NCBI GenBank assembly: GCA_965214035.1
Contig: OZ243932.1
Location: 1,984,001-2,048,000 of the forward strand
Source: JAJDYQ01 sp965214035
Lineage (GTDB): Bacteria; Pseudomonadota; Gammaproteobacteria; JAJDYQ01
Reading direction: 5' to 3'
Length of the DNA: 64,000 nucleotides
Below the pieces are notes generated by a model. That model was not told where the DNA came from and searched no databases. It was given only the letters and a program-made list of their open reading frames with translations. How positions within the stretch are numbered: position 1 is the first letter of the stretch; every line of letters begins with the position of its first letter. The position numbers and the translations under genes were made by a program. Of this stretch, positions 57,658 through 64,000 are shown in pieces.

Positions 57658-57963
57658 ATGGCACTAACCAAGGCACACATTGCAGATAAACTGTTCGAGG
57701 AGCTGGGCCTCAATAAGCGCGAGGCCAAGGAGCTGGTGGATTGCTTTTTTGAGGAGATTCGCAGTTCGCTGGCCAGTGGCAGCCAGGTGAAGCTATCCGG
57801 TTTCGGTAATTTCGATTTAAGGGATAAAAACCAGCGTCCGGGGCGCAATCCCAAAACAGGGGAGGAGATTCCAATTACCGCTCGTCGTGTAGTGACCTTC
57901 CGTCCAGGACAAAAACTAAAAACAAGAGTAGAGGCATATGCTGGATCCAGGCGATACAAGTGA
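57658..57963 (+). CDS. ihfA: Integration host factor alpha subunit
   Basis: A 101-residue DNA-bending protein that works with IhfB in recombination, replication and transcription. The family core is clear: MALTKAHIADKLFEELGLNK, KLSGFGNFDLRDKNQRPGRN and PITARRVVTFRPGQKLK (the DNA-inserting arm). Start ATG at 57658. It overlaps the MerR-type gene by 26 bp, a conserved arrangement in gammaproteobacteria. Confidence 0.97.
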   Translation: MALTKAHIADKLFEELGLNKREAKELVDCFFEEIRSSLASGSQVKLSGFGNFDLRDKNQRPGRNPKTGEEIPITARRVVTFRPGQKLKTRVEAYAGSRRYK

Positions 57964-58294
57964 TTTACCACCCATTCCGGGAAAGCGTTACTTTACCATC
58001 GGTGAAGTGAGCGATCTGTGTGCAGTAAAACCCCATGTTTTACGTTACTGGGAACAGGAATTTCCACAGCTAAAGCCTGTGAAACGCCGCGGCAATCGTC
58101 GATATTATCAACGCCGCGATGTGCTTATGATTCGACAAATTCGGAATCTATTATACGAACAGGGGTTCACGATCGGTGGCGCGAGACAGAAACTTTCCGG
58201 AGAGGACGCCAAAGATGATGTTAATCAGAGCCAACAGATTATTCGCCAGCTTCGCATGGAGCTGGAAGAGGTACTGCAAATCCTCAAACGCTGA
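57938..58294 (+). CDS. MerR-family transcriptional regulator
   Basis: A 118-residue regulator. The winged helix-turn-helix covers about residues 14-85 (YFTIGEVSDLCAVKPHVLRYW, RRGNRRYYQRRDVLMIRQIR), followed by a dimerisation helix (QQIIRQLRMELEEVLQIL). There is no metal-binding cysteine loop or effector domain, so it belongs to the small MerR-like proteins commonly encoded after ihfA, whose targets are not defined. The ATG at 57938 lies inside the end of ihfA, which suggests coupled expression. tRNA-Pro follows about 110 bp downstream. Confidence 0.93.
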   Translation: MLDPGDTSDLPPIPGKRYFTIGEVSDLCAVKPHVLRYWEQEFPQLKPVKRRGNRRYYQRRDVLMIRQIRNLLYEQGFTIGGARQKLSGEDAKDDVNQSQQIIRQLRMELEEVLQILKR

Positions 58295-58404
58295 TTTTTA
58301 GCCTGTCTTCCGGCCCGATTTCCGGCAAGTCCCTATTCGCTTCAGCGCTTCTTCTGGCTTTAACTTCCCAGCGAGGTCACTTCCCTTTACAATAGCTTCT
58401 TGTC

Positions 58405-58482
<78 letters not shown>

Positions 58483-58578
58483 TTGAATACAATCTATTAG
58501 TAAGCGGTGTATTGATCCGGCAGTTCTGGCATCCGGGACTATAATGTGGTGCCTATTCTTGCAAGGCAACTGTTCTCT

Positions 58579-59415
58579 ATGCGCAATCATTCAGAAAACC
58601 CAACCATTTCGATAGTCACAATATGTTTGAACTCTGCCAGATTCATTCGGCACTGTATCAATAGTGTGAAGAATCAAACATATCCGCATATAGAGTACAT
58701 TGTTGTGGATGGAGGTTCGACCGATGGGACACTAGACATTGTCCAGGAGTACAGTGATCTCGTCAATAAATTTATCAGTGAACCGGATAAAGGGCTTGCA
58801 GACGCCTTCAACAAAGGTTATTTACTCTCTTCCGGCATGTATATCATGTATCTGAATTCAGATGATATGCTGCGAGATAAAAACTCGATTGAAACGCTGA
58901 TGCAACAGGCGATTACCGACCGGTTCCCCTCCATCGTCTATGGTAATTGCACAATAATAGGCCGGGACTCCGAAGAACCAGTGTTCACAATTAGAATAGA
59001 TTTCACCAGAAGATGGATTACCTGGTTTCATATCTATTGCACCATACCACATCCCAGCTCCATGACCCATAGACGCTATTTTGAGCGCTATGGAATGTTC
59101 GATGACAGTTCAGACCCTGCCTCGGACTACGATTTTTTCTGTCGTGGTACACTAAAAGAAACGATCAGCTATATCCCCGAGACAATTACCGATATGAGAG
59201 ATGGAGGAATAAGCACCAAGGATGACTTAAAAAATGTAAGATTAAATACCAGATCACTGTTGAAGGAGAAACAGATAAGTCCGATCATAGGCCCTTTGAC
59301 GCTGAGGGTGCTTCGTATCCTTATGAGGGTTCGGGGTATTATCAAGAAAAATCTAAAGTTAAACTATCGTCGCCTTTTATCCGACAATGACAACCTTGAC
59401 TTTAATAAGCACTAA
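58579..59415 (+). CDS. Family 2 glycosyltransferase
   Basis: A 278-residue GT-A-fold transferase that adds a sugar to a surface glycan. The nucleotide-binding start PTISIVTICLNSARFIRHCI, the VVDGGSTDGTLDIV block and the metal-binding aspartates in YLNSDDML are present, as is DYDFFCRG in the acceptor half. The ATG at 58579 (MRNHSENPTISI) is preferred; the open frame extends to a GTG at 58546. A TATAAT at 58540-58545 would be a -10 element just in front. No good ribosome binding site is seen. Base composition is visibly AT-richer than the translation operon before it, which suggests an acquired segment. Sugar and acceptor are unknown. Confidence 0.9.
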   Translation: MRNHSENPTISIVTICLNSARFIRHCINSVKNQTYPHIEYIVVDGGSTDGTLDIVQEYSDLVNKFISEPDKGLADAFNKGYLLSSGMYIMYLNSDDMLRDKNSIETLMQQAITDRFPSIVYGNCTIIGRDSEEPVFTIRIDFTRRWITWFHIYCTIPHPSSMTHRRYFERYGMFDDSSDPASDYDFFCRGTLKETISYIPETITDMRDGGISTKDDLKNVRLNTRSLLKEKQISPIIGPLTLRVLRILMRVRGIIKKNLKLNYRRLLSDNDNLDFNKH

Positions 59416-59452
59416 AAAGGCCAGCTCGTTGATACCACTGTAACGGATATAG

Positions 59453-60409
59453 GTGAGAAAGGTCATTGTAACGGGTGCGACGGGCTTCATTGGAAACCAT
59501 CTCTGTGGTCACCTGAAAAAAAAAGGATGTTACGTGATAGCCATCGGCCTGCGGGATAAGGCCGACGGTTGCTGGGATCAATATCATTCTATCGATCTAT
59601 CGAATCTGACTGTTCCTTCCGATCTATTCACCGACATAGATACACTTTTTCATCTGGCCGGCAAGGCACATGCACTATCTGAAATACCCGGAACCACTGA
59701 TAGTGAATATGACAAAATCAACTACCATGCAACGCTGTCGCTACTTGATCAATGTAAAACAAACAATGTCAGATCTTTCGTGCTTTTCAGTACCGTAAAG
59801 GTATTTGGAGAGTTTACAGACAAGGACTGTTTTGATCAATCATCACCGGCCAACCCGGTGACACCGTATGCGGCATCAAAATTTCATTCAGAAGAGGCGC
59901 TGATCACAGGAGGATACGTTGCTCATCCGGTATGTCTGCGTCTGAGCATGGTTTATGGCCCTGACAGCAAGGGAAATCTTGACAGAATGATAGCAGCTAT
60001 TAAAACGGGGTGGTTCCCTCCATTACAAAACATAAAGAACAGGCGCTCCATGGTCCATGTTGATGACGTAATAAGCATTGCTTATCTAAGCTCATTATCG
60101 GATATCGCAAAAGGCAAGCGATACATTGTATCTGATGGCGTGTATTACTCGACGGGCCAGATATACTCAAGAATTTGCAAAGCCTTGAAAAGAAAAATAT
60201 TACCTTTCTCGATTCCGATTTTTATATTACGCATACTGGCATTTTGGGGTGACATATATGGCTTCCTTTTCAGGCGGCGCTTCCCACTGAACTCGGACTC
60301 TCTGAGAAAGCTGACTACCTCTGAGTGTCATGACAGCACAACAACCATGCGGGAACTTGAATATAATATAAAAAACAACCTCCTGGATTTTATTGATCGC
60401 ACTGTTTGA
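59453..60409 (+). CDS. NAD-dependent sugar epimerase/dehydratase
   Basis: A 318-residue extended SDR enzyme acting on nucleotide sugars. NAD-binding GATGFIGNHLCGHL at about residues 8-21, HLAGKAHALSE (about 67-77), SSP-type substrate region, catalytic YAASK (about 138-142, in TPYAASKFHSEEAL), and LRLSMVYGPDSKGNLDRMI. It resembles WbpV/WbpK-like O-antigen epimerases or reductases. The start is a GTG at 59453 (MRKVIVTGATG); an AACGGA lies close upstream. It follows the glycosyltransferase gene after 37 bp and shares its AT-rich composition. With the WecA-like and CapD-like genes it completes a plausible O-antigen set that is split by the translation operon. Confidence 0.9.
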   Translation: MRKVIVTGATGFIGNHLCGHLKKKGCYVIAIGLRDKADGCWDQYHSIDLSNLTVPSDLFTDIDTLFHLAGKAHALSEIPGTTDSEYDKINYHATLSLLDQCKTNNVRSFVLFSTVKVFGEFTDKDCFDQSSPANPVTPYAASKFHSEEALITGGYVAHPVCLRLSMVYGPDSKGNLDRMIAAIKTGWFPPLQNIKNRRSMVHVDDVISIAYLSSLSDIAKGKRYIVSDGVYYSTGQIYSRICKALKRKILPFSIPIFILRILAFWGDIYGFLFRRRFPLNSDSLRKLTTSECHDSTTTMRELEYNIKNNLLDFIDRTV

Positions 60410-60538
60410 TCAGTTTCTCATCATCAGATATTAACTATAATTTTTAACTCCATGTCAGGAACAAAGTCATCGTGCCTTCCATGCGGGGCCAGATAGCTAT
60501 CTGTGCCATACTACGGAAGCATCATATACTAACAATCC

Positions 60539-61069
60539 CTAATTCAAGGCCCTGGAATCAGAGGCAGCTTCACTGGCTGTGGCTGTCATCAAACTTTTAT
60601 CAAGATCCAGTCCCCAGTCTGCTTTGCCCGTGGCATCCTGCAGCAGCTTGCATATCGAGTGCAGCAAAGTCTGATCCATGGCCAGATCAATCCCCTGCCC
60701 CTGTTCAGGCTGCATGCAAAGTATCCGCGTGCCATCCGGCTTGTTTTTTACGGAAACTCTGGAAAGCAGAACCGGCTCAGGACCAAGCGGCTGTGACCGG
60801 GACTGTTCCTCAAATTTTTGAGAATAATCCATTTTCTGAGCAACCTGTTGATGCTGAAATGATAAAACCTCTTTTTTGGCCTGCACGGTTTTATGCACGG
60901 TCACCTGTCGATCACTGGCCAACATTTTTATCAACACCGGCCACAGTAACTTCAGGTAGCGGCGCGTCAACCAGAACTGAAAGCTGCTGGAATCCGTGGT
61001 ATTCAGCCGCAACAGGATACGATCCTCCAACGGCTGAAAAATCATCTGTATCTGGCTGATCTGGCTCAT
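60539..61069 (-). CDS. Uncharacterised protein (conserved-looking, 176 residues)
   Basis: No function recognised. The N-terminus is the most protein-like part: a short beta-type stretch (IQMIFQPLEDRILLRLNTTD) then FWLTRRYLKLLWPVLIKML. The middle is charged and Gln-rich and the end (LHSICKLLQDATGKADWGLD) suggests helices. There is no signal peptide or membrane segment. The ATG at 61069 (MSQISQIQMIF) is preferred over a TTG seven codons upstream. It stands alone on the minus strand between the epimerase and the small cysteine protein genes. It probably encodes a cytoplasmic protein; nothing more can be said. Confidence 0.7.
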   Translation of the reverse strand: MSQISQIQMIFQPLEDRILLRLNTTDSSSFQFWLTRRYLKLLWPVLIKMLASDRQVTVHKTVQAKKEVLSFQHQQVAQKMDYSQKFEEQSRSQPLGPEPVLLSRVSVKNKPDGTRILCMQPEQGQGIDLAMDQTLLHSICKLLQDATGKADWGLDLDKSLMTATASEAASDSRALN

Positions 61070-61090
61070 GGTGGCGACATATTTTATCAA

Positions 61091-61394
61091 ACTTCGACAA
61101 ATAAACTAAGGAGGCACTGACAAAGCCATTCAAAGCGCACATGAGAGTTTGCCGATGCCATAGCAAAAAGACGATTATATCAGGCATTCGGAGTGCAGAC
61201 CCATTCGCGCAGAGCAGCCTGACGGATTTCCCGGTAACACCGCATGGGCCCCGCAAGAACCATCCGGCAAAAGAATATAATCAGCAGCAAGTTGGCAGGC
61301 AATCCGGTTTGGCCTCCGGTCAGGAAGCATGGTAATCTGTCTGCATATCCGACCTGTCCAGGCCGGCTACATTTTTTCTATGGGGTTTGTATTG
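61091..61394. other. Intergenic gap between two small hypothetical genes
   Basis: About 300 bp without a convincing gene on either strand; short open frames here have no motif or good ribosome binding site. It should contain the promoters of the divergent genes at 60539-61069 and 61395-61613. I saw no TPP riboswitch-like structure here that could serve the thi genes. Confidence 0.5.
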
Positions 61395-61613
61395 ATGAGC
61401 AATCAGAAAACGATTGTTGCGGCACGCGATGAGAACCTGCCCAATTCGCCTGTCAGCAATGAAGAAGACAATACGGTTACGGCGGATGAGGGAGCGAAGT
61501 GCTTATGGAATGGTCAGGAATTCGCGGACGGCGATGCAATATGCGCTGACGGTGAATATTTTGTTTGCAGCTATGGCAGTTGGATGAAATTACCTGCCGA
61601 GGCGCTGTCCTGA
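61395..61613 (+). CDS. Small three-cysteine protein (72 residues)
   Basis: Starts MSNQKTIVAARDENL at an ATG at 61395. The N-terminal half is polar and probably unstructured. The C-terminal half has a compact motif, CLWNGQEFADGDAICADGEY, then FVCSYGSWMKL, with Cys at 36, 50 and 58 and a Trp; it recalls small beta-rich modules of the DUF1496 kind, but I cannot confirm the family. It lies 95 bp before thiD, on the same strand. It might bind a metal or form a disulphide; this is inference. Confidence 0.6.
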   Translation: MSNQKTIVAARDENLPNSPVSNEEDNTVTADEGAKCLWNGQEFADGDAICADGEYFVCSYGSWMKLPAEALS

Positions 61614-61708
61614 TCTTGTTTTATGGTTCAAACATCTTGCTGTAGCTGCGACATCAGGGCACAGAAGATTCAGTCTGATTCCGACCAAAGTCAACACTTT
61701 GAAGTGCT

Positions 61709-62518
61709 ATGCCGGAAGGATTTAATATCCCGACTTGTCTGGTATTTTCCGGCCACGACCCGAGTGGCGGAGCAGGCGTTCAGGCTGATATTGAGGTATT
61801 GGCCAGCATGGGCTGTCATGCCGCAACGGTATTAACCTGCCTGACGGTGCAGGACTCCCACGATGTTTATGCCGTGCAACCAATGCCAGCGTCTCTTCTG
61901 GTCGAGCAAGCCAGAACCGTACTGGCCGATATGCCGGTACAAGCAGTCAAGATCGGTCTGATCGCCGATGCAGAGTCGGCCAAAGCGATCCATACCGTGT
62001 TGGCAAAGTATCCGGATATGCCAGTGGTGCTGGACCCGATTGTCCGCGCCGGCGGCGGCGAACTGTTGCAGGCCGCCCCTGCCCGTAATGCGATCCGCCG
62101 TTTGTTATTTCCCCTGACTTCAGTACTGACCCCCAACTTCCCAGAAGCACATGCTTTTACAGAATCAGACGACCCACCGGATATATGCGCTGCCGCTTTG
62201 TTGGAGCATGGCTGTGAGTTTGTTTTGCTGAGCGGCGGACACGGTTCGGGTGAGTTCGTGGTCAATACCCTGTTTTGCCGAAATCGCATTCCGGAACAAT
62301 TCCAATGGCCACGGCTGCCACATGAATATCATGGCTCCGGCTGTACGCTGTCTGCTGCTATCGCCGGTTTACTGGCACATGGGCATGATGTTGACTCCGC
62401 AATCAGAAGGGCGCAGGACTACACATGGAAAGCCCTAAGGCAGGCCTATCCAACGGGAGGAGGACAGCTGCAACCGCAACACTTTTTCTGGGCTGACACT
62501 GCGGGCCAGTCGGAATGA
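61709..62518 (+). CDS. thiD: Hydroxymethylpyrimidine/phosphomethylpyrimidine kinase
   Basis: A 269-residue ribokinase-fold enzyme that phosphorylates HMP and HMP-P for thiamine synthesis. FSGHDPSGGAGVQADIEVLA is at about residues 13-32, then VLTCLTVQDS, VLDPIVRAGGGELL, LTPNFPEA and the anion-hole/catalytic GSGCTLSAAIAG near the end (Asp/Gly motif). ATG at 61709. Its stop overlaps the thiE start (ATGA), so the two are coupled. Compared with E. coli ThiD the length is normal. Confidence 0.95.
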   Translation: MPEGFNIPTCLVFSGHDPSGGAGVQADIEVLASMGCHAATVLTCLTVQDSHDVYAVQPMPASLLVEQARTVLADMPVQAVKIGLIADAESAKAIHTVLAKYPDMPVVLDPIVRAGGGELLQAAPARNAIRRLLFPLTSVLTPNFPEAHAFTESDDPPDICAAALLEHGCEFVLLSGGHGSGEFVVNTLFCRNRIPEQFQWPRLPHEYHGSGCTLSAAIAGLLAHGHDVDSAIRRAQDYTWKALRQAYPTGGGQLQPQHFFWADTAGQSE

Positions 62519-63129
62519 AGGGCCTGTATGTCATTACAAATCATGCCTTATTATCGGCGCAGACATTACTCGATGGAGTGGATGCCGCAATTATGGGAGG
62601 TGCCTCAGTGGTGCAATATCGGGATAAAGTTTCGGCACCGGAGGTATGTGAAAAAAATGCTATGGCACTAAAGGCATTATGCCATGAGCGCGGTGCCCTT
62701 TTTATTATCAATGACGATGTATTGCTGGCACAGCGCGTCAATGCCGATGGGGTGCATCTTGGAACTGAAGATGCCTCTCTGAGGGATGCCTGTGAACGTC
62801 TGGGGGCTGCCAGAATTGTCGGGGTATCGTGCCATGCCAGTATCAGTCGCGCACAGCGGGCAGAGCAAGAAGGTGCCAGCTATGTGGCATTCGGACGATT
62901 TTTCCCGTCAAAAACCAAGCCGGAGGCACCTCTTGCCAGACCCGAGGTCCTGAAAAAAGCCCGCAGGAAATTGAAAATTCCGATAGTTGCTATCGGCGGT
63001 ATTACCGCCGGAAACGGTGCCCCACTGATAAAGGCCGGCGCAGATATGCTGGCAGTGGTGGATGGAGTTTTCGGTCAACAGGACATCATCGAAGCGGCCG
63101 GACGCTTAACCGCCCTGTTTCGAACATGA
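62515..63129 (+). CDS. thiE: Thiamine-phosphate synthase
   Basis: A 204-residue TIM-barrel enzyme joining HMP-pyrophosphate and thiazole phosphate. Seen: VVQYRDKVS (about residues 32-40, usually QLRDK), FIINDDVLLAQRVNADGVHL, GVSCHAS, YVAFGRFFPSKTK and VAIGGITAGN, all family signatures in order. The usual Arg of Q-x-R-x-K is kept in QYRDK. The start ATG overlaps thiD. A 43-residue ORF overlaps its stop (ATGA). Confidence 0.95.
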   Translation: MKGLYVITNHALLSAQTLLDGVDAAIMGGASVVQYRDKVSAPEVCEKNAMALKALCHERGALFIINDDVLLAQRVNADGVHLGTEDASLRDACERLGAARIVGVSCHASISRAQRAEQEGASYVAFGRFFPSKTKPEAPLARPEVLKKARRKLKIPIVAIGGITAGNGAPLIKAGADMLAVVDGVFGQQDIIEAAGRLTALFRT

Positions 63130-63257
63130 GCCACAACCATGAATACATTTCTGAGCGGTATGATATCAACTCGTCGAGAGATAACCTGCTCTGGCGACAT
63201 GGAACCCTGCTGCCGCCATACCGTATTTGCCTGATGATGGCGGAAGAGCTATGCTAG
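63126..63257 (+). CDS. Small ORF of 43 residues coupled to thiE
   Basis: ATG at 63126-63128 overlaps the thiE stop (ATGA); TAG at 63255-63257. The product starts MSHNHEYISERYDINSSRDN and continues LLWRHGTLLPPYRICLMMAE. It is short, with mixed character and no known motif. The overlap is the only positive sign; it lies in the 227-bp gap before hemL. Confidence 0.4.
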   Translation: MSHNHEYISERYDINSSRDNLLWRHGTLLPPYRICLMMAEELC

Positions 63258-63356
63258 GGGGCGACTTTTGTCAAACTCTTCTGATAGTTGTTGTTTTCCA
63301 AAGAAGTCCGACCGGATTCGGAATCACCCTGACCTAATGAATATGGCAAATTCACC

Positions 63357-64000
63357 ATGAATCGTTCGGAATTATTGTTTCAGAAAGCGCAGGCCGTTAT
63401 CCCCGGAGGCGTTAATTCACCAGTGCGGGCGTTTACCGGAGTCGGTGGTACACCTGTCTTTTTCAAAAGTGCCAGAGGAGCGTACATCTATGATGAAGAT
63501 GGCCGACAGTATATTGATTATGTAGCCTCTTGGGGGCCGATGATCCTTGGCCATGCCCACACGGAAGTGATCAATGCAGTGCGGCAGAAGGCCGGAGAAG
63601 GTTTAAGCTTCGGGGCTCCGACAACAGTCGAGACCGAGCTTGCCGAAAGAGTCGTTGATCTGGTTCCATCCATGGATATGGTACGTTTTGTCAGCTCGGG
63701 GACGGAAGCGACCATGAGCGCGATCCGTCTGGCACGGGGCTATACCGGTCGTGACAGGATTATAAAATTTGAGGGCTGTTATCACGGTCACTCGGACTCG
63801 CTGCTCGTCAAGGCCGGCTCTGGAGCGCTGACTCTCGGCGTGCCGACATCACCGGGTGTGCCGGCATCACTGGCCGGACTTACTTTGACACTGACCTTTA
63901 ACGATACGGAGCCGTTAGCCGAAGCGTTCGAGCAGTATGGTGAGCAACTGGCCTGCGTCATTATCGAACCGGTGGCAGGCAATATGAGTTGTATTCCACC
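63357..64000 (+). CDS. hemL: Glutamate-1-semialdehyde 2,1-aminomutase, 3' end cut by window
   Basis: A PLP enzyme converting glutamate-1-semialdehyde to 5-aminolevulinate, the first tetrapyrrole-specific product of the C5 pathway. 214 residues are present from an ATG at 63357 (MNRSELLFQKAQAVIPGGVN). Hallmarks: PVRAFTGVGGTPVFF, YIDYVASWGPMILGHAHTEV, VRFVSSGTEATMSAIRLARG, and KFEGCYHGHSDSLLVKAGSG. The PLP lysine would lie beyond the window end. It lies downstream of thiD-thiE with a 227-bp gap and may have its own promoter. Confidence 0.96.
   Translation, partial: MNRSELLFQKAQAVIPGGVNSPVRAFTGVGGTPVFFKSARGAYIYDEDGRQYIDYVASWGPMILGHAHTEVINAVRQKAGEGLSFGAPTTVETELAERVVDLVPSMDMVRFVSSGTEATMSAIRLARGYTGRDRIIKFEGCYHGHSDSLLVKAGSGALTLGVPTSPGVPASLAGLTLTLTFNDTEPLAEAFEQYGEQLACVIIEPVAGNMSCIP

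Noticed and set aside
61614..61708. TPP riboswitch in front of thiD
   Set aside because: The gap is under 100 bp and I could not find the conserved THI-box segments; the gap at 61091-61394 also lacks them.

Overview
The window looks like the chromosome of a gammaproteobacterium. The main reasons are the gene order infC-rpmI-rplT-pheS-pheT-ihfA-MerR, a tatABC operon, a sigma-32 gene with the diagnostic QRKLFFNLR box, RhlB-, OxyR- and DegQ-type proteins, and a two-subunit (alpha2beta2-type) glycyl-tRNA synthetase. The species cannot be named from sequence alone. Several features suggest an interactive or surface-exposed lifestyle: a giant surface protein, polysaccharide genes, long homopolymer tracts and mobile DNA. 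All homopolymer-dependent claims carry the caveat that the read technology is unknown and run lengths could be mis-called.

Layout. 1-5.0 kb: a minus-strand amino-acid/amide-type ABC transporter (Tat-signal binding protein, two permeases, two ATPases, the last cut by the window edge), divergent from a LuxR/NarL-type response regulator, with a perfect 18-bp palindrome between them. 6.1-15 kb: one giant minus-strand gene for a Calx-beta-repeat autotransporter. Its best ribosome binding site and ATG lie upstream of a run of 19 C residues, and one more C would join that start to the long reading frame, so it is a strong candidate phase-variable gene. Two small ORFs precede it. 15.5-16.1 kb: a second candidate contingency gene, with a heptanucleotide repeat at its 5' end. 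16.3-19.4 kb: a stress block of degQ, hsp20 (with a sigma-32-like promoter) and rpoH.

20.1-27.3 kb: a complete IS1595-family transposon of 7184 bp, with perfect 23-bp terminal inverted repeats and a perfect 8-bp target duplication. It carries a type III-like restriction-modification pair (mod, res), a HEPN-motif protein, a 54-residue ORF and the transposase. It inserted exactly between the Shine-Dalgarno sequence and the start codon of a small membrane-protein gene, which also carries a homopolymer frameshift.

27.7-39.7 kb: housekeeping genes (FKBP isomerase, S9 peptidase, rhlB, a cation-efflux transporter, an orphan glyQ, an OxyR homologue lacking its second redox cysteine, a DUF255 thioredoxin-like protein, tatABC), plus a run of 25 G residues upstream of rhlB. 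39.9-51.5 kb: fcl and gmd (GDP-fucose), coupled to thrS; tRNA-Val; uvrB; an aspartate aminotransferase; tRNA-Asn; and an overlapping wecA-like/capD-like/galU glycan operon. 51.6-52.7 kb: a decayed IS30-family element. 52.9-58.3 kb: the infC-to-MerR translation operon, with infC apparently starting at AUC. 58.4-60.4 kb: tRNA-Pro and two AT-richer glycan genes. 60.5-64 kb: an uncharacterised conserved-looking protein, a small cysteine protein, thiD-thiE, a coupled 43-residue ORF and the start of hemL.
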